From: Luteimonas sp. FCS-9
GTDB taxonomy: Bacteria > Pseudomonadota > Gammaproteobacteria > Xanthomonadales > Xanthomonadaceae
DNA: 41,464 nucleotides
Direction: 5' to 3'
NCBI RefSeq assembly: GCF_001014645.1
Contig: NZ_LASZ01000028.1
Span: 1 to 41,464 of the forward strand
Part shown: piece after piece, positions 33,320 through 41,464 of the stretch
How the letters are laid out: every line of letters begins with the position of its first letter
Position numbering within the stretch: position 1 is the stretch's first letter
Program-made: the position numbers and the translations under genes
Notes under the pieces: generated by a model
The model's database searches: none
Seen by the model: only the letters and a program-made list of their open reading frames with translations
What the model was told of the DNA's origin: nothing

Positions 33320-34525
33320 ATGACCGCACTGTCCGCCTTGCTCGCCCTGTCCATCGCCACCGGCGGCGCGCCCGCCGATGCACCGTCGCCCGAACTGGCG
33401 CGGCGGCTCGACGCCGTGCTCGACACCGCGGTGCGCGAGCAGCGGATCGTCGGTGCCGTGGTGCTGGTGAGGCATGAAGGGCGCACGGTCTACCGGCGGG
33501 CCGTGGGCCTGATCGATCGCGAGGCGGGCCGCGCGATGCCGGAGGATGCCGTGTTCCGCCTGGCCTCGGTCACCAAGCCGATCGTGACGTTGGCCGCGCT
33601 GCGCCTCGTCGACCAGGGCCGGTTGCGCCTGGACGACCCGGTGACACGCTGGATTCAGGACTTCCGCCCTGCGCTGGCCGACGGCACCGTGCCGACGATC
33701 ACCGTGCATCACCTGCTGACGCACAGCGCCGGGCTCGACAATCCGGGCGCGCAGCCCGCGGACGGGCCGTATCGGCGGCTCGGCGTGTCGGATGGGCTCG
33801 ACCGGGCGCCGTTGACGCTGGCGCAGAACGTGCGACGGATCGCGGAGGCGCCGCTCGCGTTCGCGCCCGGCGCGGGCTGGCGGTACTCGCTGGCGACCGA
33901 CGTGCTCGGCGAGGTGGTCGCGCAGGCGCACGGCACCGACCTGCCGCGTGCCGTCGCCGATCTGGTCACCGGGCCGCTCGGCATGGCGGACGCGGCGTTC
34001 TCGGTGGCGCCATCGGCGCGCGTCGCAGCACCGTATCTCGATGGCGCGCCGGCGCCGCGCCGGATGACCGGTGCGGTGGACGTGCCGATGCCGCCGGGGC
34101 TGGGGGTGTCGCTGCGCTTCGATCCCGACCGTGCGTTCGATGCGGACGCCTTCGCGTCGGGCGGCGCGGGCATGCTCGGCACCGCCGACGACGTCACGCG
34201 CGCGCTCGACGCCTTCCATGCCCGCGGGCCGGGCTTCCTGCATACCGCGACCGCAGCCCTTGCGATGCGCGACCACGTCGGCACAGAAGCGGCCACGCAG
34301 GGGCCGGGCTGGGGCTTCGGCTACGGCGGCGCGGTGCTCGTCGACCCTGACGCCGCCGCGACGCCGCAGGCGCGCGGCACGCTGCAGTGGGGCGGGGTCT
34401 ACGGCCACACCTGGTTCGTCGACCGCGCCAATGGCCTGACGGTCGTGCTGCTGACCAACACCGCCTTCGAGGGCATGTCCGGCGCGCTGCCGCGCGCGAT
34501 CCGCGATGCGGTGTATGCCGAGTAG
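33320..34525 (+). CDS. Beta-lactamase/esterase-like serine hydrolase
   Basis: A 401-residue serine hydrolase of the class C beta-lactamase/EstB fold. SVTK at residues 83-86 is the SxxK nucleophile motif, YSL at 189-191 replaces the YxN motif as in EstB esterases, and GGVYGHTW near 365 takes the place of the KTG triad. LLTHSAGLD is also typical. The absence of KTG and YxN argues for an esterase or peptidase rather than a true beta-lactamase. A short hydrophobic N-terminus (residues 1-18) may be a weak signal peptide. Its divergent LysR neighbour resembles the ampR-ampC arrangement, but that does not prove antibiotic hydrolysis. Confidence 0.82.
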   Translation: MTALSALLALSIATGGAPADAPSPELARRLDAVLDTAVREQRIVGAVVLVRHEGRTVYRRAVGLIDREAGRAMPEDAVFRLASVTKPIVTLAALRLVDQGRLRLDDPVTRWIQDFRPALADGTVPTITVHHLLTHSAGLDNPGAQPADGPYRRLGVSDGLDRAPLTLAQNVRRIAEAPLAFAPGAGWRYSLATDVLGEVVAQAHGTDLPRAVADLVTGPLGMADAAFSVAPSARVAAPYLDGAPAPRRMTGAVDVPMPPGLGVSLRFDPDRAFDADAFASGGAGMLGTADDVTRALDAFHARGPGFLHTATAALAMRDHVGTEAATQGPGWGFGYGGAVLVDPDAAATPQARGTLQWGGVYGHTWFVDRANGLTVVLLTNTAFEGMSGALPRAIRDAVYAE

Positions 34526-34584
34526 GTTGGATGGCGCTTCCCGGGGCCTTCGCGCACCTGCTGAGGGGCTGCAAGCAGGACATT

Positions 34585-34627
34585 GATTACCCCTATTCGC
34601 CGCAGCATATGCGGCGAATAGGGAATC
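34585..34627. terminator. Long perfect palindrome between convergent genes
   Basis: CCCTATTCGCCGC at 34591-34603 pairs perfectly (13 bp) with GCGGCGAATAGGG at 34611-34623 around AGCATAT; GATT (34585-34588) and AATC (34624-34627) can extend the stem across a small bulge. It lies 60 bases after the serine-hydrolase stop and about 100 bases from the channel gene stop, which is right for a bidirectional terminator. It lacks T-runs and is notably AT-rich for its surroundings. Confidence 0.5.
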
Positions 34628-34728
34628 CAATCATCTCAAGGTCAGTCATGATGAGGGCTGTCGCACCGCGTTGACCGATGGGCGGGTGATGTCGGCCCAG
34701 CGCTTGGCACTTCGACCTACGCGGAGCT

Positions 34729-35535
34729 TCATTTCCGCAGATGGATCGCCCAGTAGCCCAGTCCGACGCAGGCACCGCCGAGGATGTTGCCGAGCGTCGA
34801 CCACAGCAGGTTGGCGCCGGCGGCGGCCCAGGACAACTCGGCAGGCGGTGCGACGCCGTTGGCCGACGCGGCCAGCAGGCCCAGCGGCAGCAGCGACATG
34901 TTGGCGACCGAATGCTCCAGTCCGAGCGCGACGAACGCGGCGATCGGCGGGACGATCACGGCGACCTTGTCGACCGCGGTCTTGGCGCCGGCGGCCATCC
35001 ACACGGCGAGGCAGACGAGGATGTTGGCGAGCACGCCGCTGGCGACGATCGTGGCGGCCGGCTTGGCGGTCTTGGTCGCGGCGAGTTCGATCGCCGACGC
35101 GGCGACGGCGCCGTCGCCGGCAGTGTGCAGCCCGGCGCCGATCGCGAGCAGCACCAGCGCCAGCGCGCCGACGAGGTTGGCGAGCCAGACCACGCTCCAC
35201 GCGCGCAGCAGGCGTGCCGGGCCGAGGCGGCGCTGCGCGAGCGGCAGGGTCATCAGGGTGTTGCCGGTGAACAGTTCAGCGCCGGCGAGCAGCACGAGGA
35301 TCAGGCCGAGCGCGAAGCCGGTCCCGATCGCGAGCTGCGCGGGCCCGTAGGGCAGCCCGGACGTGCCGGCCCCGAGCAACGCGGCCATCAGGCTGCCGAA
35401 GCCGATGTAGGCACCGGCCAGCACGCCGAGTCCGGCCATTGCGCCGAACGGCAGCGCGGCCTTGTCGGTGCAGGTGTCGGAAATGGTCTTGGCGATGTCC
35501 TCGGGCGGCGTCATCGCAGGAGAGGGCGTCGTCAT
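34729..35535 (-). CDS. Formate/nitrite transporter family channel
   Basis: A 268-residue inner-membrane protein of the FNT family (FocA/NirC type), which forms pentamers that pass formate, nitrite or similar small anions. Six hydrophobic segments are visible; the LPFGAMAGLGVLAGAYIGFG start of helix 1, the TGNTLMTLPLAQ segment at the broken helix, and SVANMSLLPLGLL with the Asn of the second broken helix match the family. Which anion it moves is not clear: neither nirBD nor pflB is adjacent. The ATG at 35535 is chosen on family length; ATG at 35514 is possible. Its C-terminus is convergent with the serine hydrolase. Confidence 0.85.
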   Translation of the reverse strand: MTTPSPAMTPPEDIAKTISDTCTDKAALPFGAMAGLGVLAGAYIGFGSLMAALLGAGTSGLPYGPAQLAIGTGFALGLILVLLAGAELFTGNTLMTLPLAQRRLGPARLLRAWSVVWLANLVGALALVLLAIGAGLHTAGDGAVAASAIELAATKTAKPAATIVASGVLANILVCLAVWMAAGAKTAVDKVAVIVPPIAAFVALGLEHSVANMSLLPLGLLAASANGVAPPAELSWAAAGANLLWSTLGNILGGACVGLGYWAIHLRK

Positions 35536-35675
35536 GGGCGCGATCCGTGCGGAGGGCACAGGTGTAGCGGATGCGGGGTGAACGTGGCGGCCAGGAGCAG
35601 GCTTTCGCCAAGCGCGCTCCCCACCCGAATTCTTCTGCCCGCAAAAGGCGCAATGCCCCGACAGGCGCATAGGCA

Positions 35676-35733
35676 CTTCCCCCGCGTGCGGGGGAGGTCG
35701 ACGCGCGCAGCGCGTCGGGTGGGGGCACGGGCC
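35676..35733. repeat. REP-like palindromic element
   Basis: CCCCCGC (35679-35685) and GCGGGGG (35688-35694) form a tight hairpin; a second inverted pair of GCG-rich arms follows and the element ends GGGTGGGGGCACGGGCC. The same layout is at 41387-41445 and, in longer form, at 16004 and 16133. It lies upstream of the channel gene. The rest of 35536-35813 shows no gene. Confidence 0.75.
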
Positions 35734-35813
35734 TTCCGCAGCAAAGCGTGAATCAGGCCACGCCTTCACGCATCCCGCCGTAGCCTCCAAGTTCCACCGT
35801 ACGGGACATCGAC

Positions 35814-35999
35814 ATGACCACGCAGACCGGCAAGCCGAAGGACGATACCGAGCCGCAGAACGGCAAGACCACGCAGACGCCGCCGCGCGACCCGAAGACA
35901 GGCCTCGACCGCGAAGTCGGCGATCTCGACGATCCGGACGCGCCGGACAACGACGATGCGTTGCCCGGTCGCGCAGGCGGTGGCCTGGCCGGCGGGTGA
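35814..35999 (+). CDS. Small acidic hypothetical protein
   Basis: A 61-residue hydrophilic protein, probably disordered: Thr/Gln/Lys-rich at first, then DPKTGLDREVGDLDDPDAPDN and a Gly-rich end. A GGGA element lies upstream of the ATG. The regular codon pattern and the motif GLDREVGDLDDPD, which I recall from similar small proteins in relatives, make it likely to be real. Function is unknown. Confidence 0.6.
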   Translation: MTTQTGKPKDDTEPQNGKTTQTPPRDPKTGLDREVGDLDDPDAPDNDDALPGRAGGGLAGG

Positions 36000-36023
36000 G
36001 CCGCCGCAGCCGGTGCGTCGCCG

Positions 36024-38222
36024 TCAGGCGACGTCCGGCAGCCCAGGCAGCAGCTTGTCGAGTGTGATCGGGTAGTCGCGCACGCGCACGCCGGTGGCGT
36101 TGTGGATCGCGTTGGCGATCGCGGCGCTGACGCCGCACAGGCCCAGTTCGCCGACGCCCTTGGCCTTCATCGGCGAGCTGTCGGCGTCGGCCTCGTCGAG
36201 GAACACGACTTCCTGCTCGGGCACGTCGGCGTGCACGGGCACCTCGTAGCCGGCGAGGTCGTGGTTGACGAAGAAGCCCAGGCGTTCGTCGACCGCCAGT
36301 TCCTCCGACAGCGCGGCGCCGATGCCCATCGTCATCGCGCCGATGACCTGGCTGCGCGCCTGCTTCGGGTTGAGGATGCGGCCGGCCGCGCATACCGCGA
36401 GCATTCGGCGCACGCGGGTCTCGCCGGTCAGCGCGTCGACGCCGACCTCGCAGAAATGCGCGGCGAATGTCGACAGCTGCTTCTGCTTGTCGAGATCGCC
36501 GAACTCGATCGCATCCTCGACGACGATCTGCCCGTCGCCGGCGACCTCGGCAAGTTTCACCGCGCGCCCGCCGCCACGCACTTCGCCGTCGACGAACTCG
36601 GCGGTCGCGGGGTCGAGCTCGAGCCGGGTCGCGACGACCTCGCGCAGCTTCATGCAGGCGGCGTAGACGCCGGCGGTCGCGCTGTTGGCACCCCACTGGC
36701 CGCCCGAGCCGGCGGAGGCCGGGAAATCCGAGTCGCCGAGCTTGACCTCGATGCGCTCGATCGGCAGACCCATCGTCTCGGCCGCGGTCTGCGCGATGAT
36801 CGTGTAGCTGCCGGTACCGATGTCGGTCATGTCGGTTTCGACGGTGACGTGTCCATCGGGATGCAGGCGCGCGCGGGCGCCGGATTTCATGACCGGGGCG
36901 TTGCGGAAACCGGCAGCCATGCCGAGACCGACGAGCCAGCGGCCGTCGCGCACGCTGCCGTGTGCGGCGCGGCGATCCCAGCCGAAGCGCTCGGCGCCCT
37001 GCCGCAGGCATTCGACGAGCTGGCGCTGCGAGAACGGCCGTTCGGGCTTCTCGGGATCGACCTGGGTGTCGTTGCGGATGCGGAACTCGACCGGGTCCAT
37101 GCCGAGCTTCTCGGCCATCTCGTCGATCGCGATCTCCAGCGCCATCATGCCGGGCGTCTCGCCGGGCGCGCGCATTGCGTTGCCCTCGGGCAGGTCGACC
37201 GTGGCCAGGCGCATCCTGGTCATGCGGTGCTCGCCGGCGTAGAGCAGGCGGGTCTGCTGGATCGCGACCTCCGGATCGCCGCCGGGCAGGTTGCCGGACC
37301 AGCTCTCGTGGCCGATCGCGGTGATGTGGCCGTCGCGGCCGGCGCCGATGCGGATGCGCTGCTCGGTCGCCGGGCGGTGGGTGGTGTTGTTGGCGATCAG
37401 CGGGCGGTGCAGCGCGACCTTGACCGGGCGCTTGGCCGCGCGCGCGCCGAGCGCGGCGAGGATGGCGTCGGCGCGCACGAACAACTTGCCGCCGAAGCCG
37501 CCGCCGATGTACGGCGACACCAGGCGCACCTTCTCCGGCGCGAGGCCGAGCGTGCGGGCGACGTCGCTCTGGCTCCAGGCGATCATCTGGTTGGAGGTCC
37601 AGATCGTCACCTGGTCACCGTCCCACGCGGCGAGCGAGGCCATCGGCTCCATCATCGCGTGCGACTGGTCGGGTGTGGTGTAAGTGGCATCGAGCGTGAC
37701 CTCGGCCGACGCGAACGCGCCGTCGAAGTCGCCCACCGCTGTGTCGGCCGGTGTGTCGCCGCCGGGCTTGATCGCGCGGTCCTTTTCCGCATGCAGCGAG
37801 AAGCGACCGGGTTCGCGGGCGTAGGTCACGCGGACCAGCGCGGCAGCGGCGCGCGCCTGCTCGAAGGTCTCGGCCACGACCAGCGCGATCGCCTGGTGGT
37901 AGTGCTCGATCGCCGGGCCGCCGAGCAGCGTCGCGGTGTTCATCTTGCCCTTGCCGAGCTTGCCGGCGTTGCGCGCGGTGACGACCGCCAGCACGCCCGG
38001 CGCGCGTTCGGCGGCGGAGGTGTCGAGCGCGGCGATGCGGCCCTTGGCGATGCCGGCGCCGACGACGTGGCCGTAGGCCGCGCGCTCGGTGACGTCGTGC
38101 CACTCGTAGGCGTAGGACGCGGTGCCGGTGACCTTGTGCGGACCGTCGATGCGGTCGAGGGGCTGGCCGACGACGCGCAGGCGGTCGATCGGGTTGGTGC
38201 CGGCGGGGGTGTCGAATTTCAT
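36024..38222 (-). CDS. paoC: Periplasmic aldehyde oxidoreductase, molybdenum-binding subunit
   Basis: A 732-residue large subunit of a xanthine-oxidase-family enzyme. The length equals that of E. coli PaoC, and the catalytic Glu falls at residue 692 in [10 protein letters not shown], as in PaoC. Other family segments are [20 protein letters not shown] at the start, [15 protein letters not shown] and [14 protein letters not shown]. It holds the molybdenum cofactor (MCD form in this group) and oxidises aldehydes, mainly aromatic ones in E. coli. It is translated in an overlap with paoB (four bases) and reaches the periplasm with PaoA. The start ATG at 38222 gives the expected [14 protein letters not shown]. 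Confidence 0.9.
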   Translation of the reverse strand: MKFDTPAGTNPIDRLRVVGQPLDRIDGPHKVTGTASYAYEWHDVTERAAYGHVVGAGIAKGRIAALDTSAAERAPGVLAVVTARNAGKLGKGKMNTATLLGGPAIEHYHQAIALVVAETFEQARAAAALVRVTYAREPGRFSLHAEKDRAIKPGGDTPADTAVGDFDGAFASAEVTLDATYTTPDQSHAMMEPMASLAAWDGDQVTIWTSNQMIAWSQSDVARTLGLAPEKVRLVSPYIGGGFGGKLFVRADAILAALGARAAKRPVKVALHRPLIANNTTHRPATEQRIRIGAGRDGHITAIGHESWSGNLPGGDPEVAIQQTRLLYAGEHRMTRMRLATVDLPEGNAMRAPGETPGMMALEIAIDEMAEKLGMDPVEFRIRNDTQVDPEKPERPFSQRQLVECLRQGAERFGWDRRAAHGSVRDGRWLVGLGMAAGFRNAPVMKSGARARLHPDGHVTVETDMTDIGTGSYTIIAQTAAETMGLPIERIEVKLGDSDFPASAGSGGQWGANSATAGVYAACMKLREVVATRLELDPATAEFVDGEVRGGGRAVKLAEVAGDGQIVVEDAIEFGDLDKQKQLSTFAAHFCEVGVDALTGETRVRRMLAVCAAGRILNPKQARSQVIGAMTMGIGAALSEELAVDERLGFFVNHDLAGYEVPVHADVPEQEVVFLDEADADSSPMKAKGVGELGLCGVSAAIANAIHNATGVRVRDYPITLDKLLPGLPDVA

Positions 38223-39178
38223 GCGCGGGTCTCCTGCGCCTCGACCAGCACGGCGGCGATCGTGCGCTGGGCAAGCGTGAGCTTGAAGCGGTTGTCGTCG
38301 GTCGGGGTGGCGCCGTCGAACAGGCGTGCGGCCACGGCCGCCGCGCCGCGAGGCAGTTCGGCATCGGCGGCGTCGCTCCGCCAGGGCTTGTGCGCGACGC
38401 CGCCCACGGCGATGCGGCCGCGGCCGTCGTCGTGGACGATCGCCGCGACCGACACCAGCGCGAATGCGTACGAGGCGCGGTCGCGGACCTTGCGGTAGAG
38501 CTGGCGGCCGCCGACCGGTGGCGGCAGCACGACCGCGGCAATCAGTTCGCCCGGCGCGAGCGCGGTCTCGCGCTGCGGCGTGTCGCCCGGCGCGAGGTAC
38601 AGGTCGGCCACCGCGATGCGGCGTTCGCTGCCGTCGGGCCCGACCGTTTCCACGACGGCGTCGAGCGCACGCATCGCGACCGCCATGTCACTGGGATGGG
38701 TGGCGATGCAGGCGCGGCTGCCGCCGATCACCGCGAGCTGGCGGCTGTAGCCCTCCAGCGCGCCGCAGCCGCTGCCGGGCAGGCGTTTGTTGCACGGCTG
38801 GTCGGTGTCGTAGAAGTACGGGCAGCGCGTGCGCTGCAACAGGTTGCCGGCGGTGGTCGCGCGGTTGCGCAACTGGCCCGACGCGCCGGCGAGCAGGGCG
38901 CGCGACAGCAGCGGATAGTCGCGGCGCACGCGGGCGTCGGCGGCGAGGTCGGTGTTGCGCACGAGCGCGCCGATGCGCAGGAAGCCGTCGCGTGTCTTCT
39001 CGATCGTGTCGAGCGCCAGGCCGTTGACGTCGATCAGTTGCGCGGGCGTCTCGATCTCGAGCTTCATCAGGTCGAGCAGGTTGGTGCCGCCGGCGATGAA
39101 CTTGGCGTTCGGGGTGCGGGCGGCGGCCGCGGCGGCCTCGGCCGGGGAGGCGGCACGCGTGTAGTCGAAGGCCTTCAT
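38219..39178 (-). CDS. paoB: Periplasmic aldehyde oxidoreductase, FAD-binding subunit
   Basis: A 319-residue FAD subunit; E. coli PaoB has 318. [15 protein letters not shown] is the FAD-binding loop. Cysteines in [24 protein letters not shown] match the extra 4Fe-4S cluster site that sets PaoB apart from other xanthine-oxidase FAD subunits. The start at 39178 overlaps the paoA stop, and the stop overlaps the paoC start, so the three genes are translationally linked. It has no signal peptide; export with PaoA is expected. Confidence 0.9.
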   Translation of the reverse strand: MKAFDYTRAASPAEAAAAAARTPNAKFIAGGTNLLDLMKLEIETPAQLIDVNGLALDTIEKTRDGFLRIGALVRNTDLAADARVRRDYPLLSRALLAGASGQLRNRATTAGNLLQRTRCPYFYDTDQPCNKRLPGSGCGALEGYSRQLAVIGGSRACIATHPSDMAVAMRALDAVVETVGPDGSERRIAVADLYLAPGDTPQRETALAPGELIAAVVLPPPVGGRQLYRKVRDRASYAFALVSVAAIVHDDGRGRIAVGGVAHKPWRSDAADAELPRGAAAVAARLFDGATPTDDNRFKLTLAQRTIAAVLVEAQETRA

Positions 39179-39828
39179 GCGCCGGCTCCCGCTGCGCGGC
39201 GCGTGCCGGCGACGTCCTCGATCGCGTCGAGGATGTTGGCGTAGGCGCCGCAACGGCAGAGGTTGCCGCTCATGCGCTCGCGGATCTCGTCGGGGCTGAG
39301 CGCGGGTCGGGCGGTGAGGTCGCCGGTGACGTGGCTGGGAATGCCGTCGCGTACCTCGTCGAGCACCGCGACCGCCGAGCAGATCTGCCCCGGCGTGCAG
39401 TAGCCGCACTGGTAGCCATCGTGCTTGACGAACGCGGCCTGCATCGGATGCAGGCGCTCGGGCGTACCGAGGCCCTCGATCGTGGTGACCTCGGCGCCTT
39501 CGTGCATCACCGCCAGCGTCAGGCAGGTGTTGACGCGGCGGCCGTCGACGATGGCGGTGCAGGCGCCGCATTGGCCATGGTCGCAACCTTTCTTGGTGCC
39601 GGTGAGCTGCAGGTGCTCGCGCAGCAGGTCGAGCAGCGAGGTGCGGGTATCGACCTCGCGCTCGACGCGGCGGCCGTTGACCTCGAGCGCGACGCGTTGC
39701 AGCACCGGCGCGCGCGGCGGCGTGGACGTCACGGCCGCGGTGGCGGCGTGGGCGATGCCGGGCGCAGCGACGGCGCCGGCCGAGGCCGCGCCTGCCTTGA
39801 GCAGGTCGCGACGGGTGAGCGGGGACAT
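39175..39828 (-). CDS. paoA: Periplasmic aldehyde oxidoreductase, 2Fe-2S subunit with Tat signal
   Basis: A 217-residue iron-sulfur subunit. The N-terminus [20 protein letters not shown] is a Tat signal (RRDLLK), so the folded complex should cross to the periplasm. The first cluster site is [16 protein letters not shown] followed by a Cys in NTC; the second is CGYCTPGQ with NLCRCGAY. The ATG at 39828 has AAGGATT upstream on this strand; a 23-residue longer reading is less likely. It heads the paoABC operon. The terminator at 39960-39985 separates it from the chaperone gene upstream, so it needs its own promoter in about 130 bases, which I could not locate. Confidence 0.9.
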   Translation of the reverse strand: MSPLTRRDLLKAGAASAGAVAAPGIAHAATAAVTSTPPRAPVLQRVALEVNGRRVEREVDTRTSLLDLLREHLQLTGTKKGCDHGQCGACTAIVDGRRVNTCLTLAVMHEGAEVTTIEGLGTPERLHPMQAAFVKHDGYQCGYCTPGQICSAVAVLDEVRDGIPSHVTGDLTARPALSPDEIRERMSGNLCRCGAYANILDAIEDVAGTRRAAGAGA

Positions 39829-39959
39829 GGCGGAATCCTTCTGGCTGGCGACCGGAGGCACGGGCTGGCTGGAATGAAGACGGGGAGCGCGTTGCACGTC
39901 CGCATGGATGCGCGTACTGCGAGGACCGAGCGTGCCGGGCGCGGTGTGTCGAGAGGGTC

Positions 39960-39985
39960 AAAAAAACGCAGGCGCTCTGCCTGCG
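39960..39985 (-). terminator. Intrinsic terminator after the XdhC-family gene
   Basis: On the minus strand CGCAGGC, a five-base loop and GCCTGCG form a 7-bp stem (plus strand 39967-39985), followed by seven T (A run at 39960-39966). It lies 230 bases after the stop of the XdhC-family gene and 131 bases before paoA. The other parts of 39829-40218 show no gene. Confidence 0.8.
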
Positions 39986-40218
39986 AGGGTTCGCGTTGCG
40001 CGTATTCATTCGGCTCGAGGTGCCGCCTTCGAGATCCGGGTCATGTGGGCCGTTGTGCGCTTTCGTGCGCGATCACACTGCTGCGCGACGGTGCAGGTCA
40101 TGGGCCGTGCGCATCGATTCACGCGATTGCGATCCGACACCGACAGGGGATGGTGTCCGCGATGCTCTTTGAAAATGCGCGTGTCCTGCTCGAGCATGGA
40201 CCCGAACTACAGAGCGCG

Positions 40219-41265
40219 TCAGGCGTGTGCGCCGCGCCAGAGCTGCAGCTGCGTGGCGATGCTCAGCGCGATCGCGGCCGCGCCGCGGCCGCAGCCGGGG
40301 ACGCCGACCGGCGATTGCAGCCGCGCGACGAGCGCGTCGCGATCGGCCGGGCGCAGCAGCTTGAACAGGTCGCGGCGGCGTCGCTCGGGGCCGAGCAGTC
40401 CGACGAACGGGATGCGCGAGGCGGCCAATGCCTCGAGCGCATCGCGGTCGGCCTCAAAGCCGTGGTGCATGACCAGCGCGACGTCGGCGTCGGGCTGCGC
40501 GGCGATCGCGGCGGTGGGTGCCAGGTCGGCGACGTCGATATCCGGCGCGACACGTTCGCGCCACGTCGGGCGGGCATCGGCGACGCAGACGCGCCAGCCG
40601 AGCGCGCGCAGCATCGGCACGAGCAGCGGTGTTTCCGGGCCGGTGCCGAGCACCAGTGCCGAGGGGGCGCGTCGCACGGCGACCGGCCAGCGGTTCACTG
40701 CGGATGGCGGCACCGGATCGCTGGGCAGGCGCCAGTGCCCGCGGTGTGCGCCGATGCGCCAGTCGATGTCGCCATGGCGATCGAGTGTGATCGCCAGGTC
40801 CTGGTGATCGGCAAGCCAGGCCTGCAGGGGGGCGTCGAAGCCCGGCAGCGCGGCGAGCGGCAACAATGCGATCAACTGGCGGCCGCGGCAGCCGACTGCC
40901 GAGCCGAGGAACAGCGCGCCGTCGTCAGTGGTATCGATCTCCAGCCAGCCGATGCGTTCGGCGGCCGCGGTGTCCATCGCCAAGCGCGCGATCTCGGGTT
41001 CTAGACACCCGCCGCTGATCCATCCGTGCTGCAGGGCCTCGCCGAACAGCGCGAGCGTGCCGGGCGCGGCGTAGGTCGAGCCCTCGGTCTCGACGACGAT
41101 CGCCAGTATCGGGCGTGTACCCGCCGCCAGCGCATCGCGCGCCGCCCGCAGCACCGCGCCCGGGTCGCCGTCCGCAAACCGGGATGGCGGCGCCTGCGCG
41201 CGCGGCACCGATGCCGGTGCGGTCGGTATCGGCGGCGTGCGAAGCAGGGGGGCGACTGCGGCCAT
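40219..41265 (-). CDS. XdhC/PaoD family molybdenum-cofactor insertion protein
   Basis: A 348-residue cytoplasmic chaperone of the XdhC family that binds the molybdenum cofactor, helps to mature it and inserts it into xanthine-oxidase-family enzymes; here PaoC is the likely client. The N-terminal domain has AIVVETEGSTYAAPG and HGWISGGCLEPEIAR (with the conserved GGCLE Cys), and the C-terminal Rossmann domain has VLGTGPETPLLVPML. In E. coli, paoD follows paoC; here it lies upstream of paoA on the same strand but behind a terminator, so it may be controlled separately. The ATG at 41265 is the best in-frame start; no ribosome-binding site is obvious, and a start further upstream cannot be ruled out. 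Confidence 0.83.
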   Translation of the reverse strand: MAAVAPLLRTPPIPTAPASVPRAQAPPSRFADGDPGAVLRAARDALAAGTRPILAIVVETEGSTYAAPGTLALFGEALQHGWISGGCLEPEIARLAMDTAAAERIGWLEIDTTDDGALFLGSAVGCRGRQLIALLPLAALPGFDAPLQAWLADHQDLAITLDRHGDIDWRIGAHRGHWRLPSDPVPPSAVNRWPVAVRRAPSALVLGTGPETPLLVPMLRALGWRVCVADARPTWRERVAPDIDVADLAPTAAIAAQPDADVALVMHHGFEADRDALEALAASRIPFVGLLGPERRRRDLFKLLRPADRDALVARLQSPVGVPGCGRGAAAIALSIATQLQLWRGAHA

Positions 41266-41386
41266 CGGGATCGGTGGGCCGGCAACGGGGTGCGATGCCG
41301 GACAGAAGCGAAAGGAGCCGCCAGCCTCCACGAGCGCTCGTGAAGAGGGGTTGTAGGCGGCTGCCGGCGCACGCGATCGCAATCGC

Positions 41387-41445
41387 ACCTCCTCCGCTTG
41401 CGGGGGAGGTCGCCACGCGAAGCGCGGCGGGTGGGGGCACGGGCC
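41387..41445. repeat. REP-like palindromic element at window end
   Basis: Same two-hairpin layout as at 35676-35733, including CGCTTGCGGGGGAGG and the closing GGGTGGGGGCACGGGCC. It lies upstream of the XdhC-family gene. The final bases 41446-41464 show nothing else. Confidence 0.72.
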
Positions 41446-41464
41446 GTCGCCGGAAAGCGCCCCC

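Noticed and set aside
33320..34525. AmpC-type beta-lactamase with AmpR
   Set aside because: SxxK is present but YxN and KTG are not; the pattern is that of EstB-like serine hydrolases, so no resistance function is claimed.
34729..37011. Fusion of the formate/nitrite channel to a long upstream region
   Set aside because: The upstream part is antisense-frame noise over the small acidic gene and paoC; the family start is at 35535.
36102..38498. A plus-strand open frame of about 800 codons opposite paoC
   Set aside because: The product has no domain pattern, while the minus-strand frame matches PaoC in full, with its catalytic Glu.

Overview
The window looks like chromosomal DNA from a high-GC gammaproteobacterium of the Xanthomonadaceae/Lysobacteraceae (Lysobacter or Luteimonas type). 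The reasons are the gene order folP, putP-like, miaA, hfq, hflX, hflK, hflC, DUF2065, purA; three proteins resembling the Xanthomonas XAC0095 family; and family-typical GC-rich palindromic spacer repeats. The species is inferred, not established.

Layout. (1) 1-10328: conserved housekeeping block: end of ftsH, folP, a sodium/proline symporter, miaA-hfq-hflX-hflKC-DUF2065, purA, and a YgjP-type metallopeptidase, with two clear intrinsic terminators. (2) 10329-11857: a winged-helix protein and an AbiEii-like nucleotidyltransferase, overlapping and preceded by a perfect palindrome; probably a toxin-antitoxin-like or defence pair. (3) 11989-19057: DUF2231 membrane protein with a PQQ-type sugar dehydrogenase lipoprotein, histidine phosphatase with NAD(P)HX dehydratase, a 129-bp tandem palindromic repeat, succinate-semialdehyde dehydrogenase, a small membrane protein and YaeQ. 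(4) 19168-32118: accessory zone, visibly lower in GC in places: a Fic protein, a broken gene, a beta-propeller-like protein, a complete His-Xaa-Ser (hxsD-hxsB-hxsC-hxsA) radical-SAM peptide-modification operon, a DUF429 protein, a decayed Phd-type antitoxin, a structured RNA leader followed by three XAC0095-like genes, and a probable contact-dependent antibacterial cassette (VgrG-tail-like protein, cell-wall amidase, lipoprotein). (5) 32299-41464: LysR regulator divergent from a serine hydrolase, a formate/nitrite-type channel, a small acidic protein, the periplasmic aldehyde oxidoreductase genes paoC-paoB-paoA, and an XdhC/PaoD-type cofactor chaperone.

The most notable system is the His-Xaa-Ser operon at 21669-25261. 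Two radical SAM enzymes, the small protein HxsD and a target protein with six His-Xaa-Ser triplets sit in one overlapping minus-strand operon behind a plausible promoter with a perfect 12-bp palindrome in its spacer. Its product and role are still unknown. Second are the amidase/lipoprotein cassette at 29861-32118 and the RNA leader at 26587-26757, which shows mutually exclusive pairings.

Limits: all calls come from reading sequence and translations. No database search, RNA folding or alignment was run, and family assignments rest on recognised motifs and gene order.
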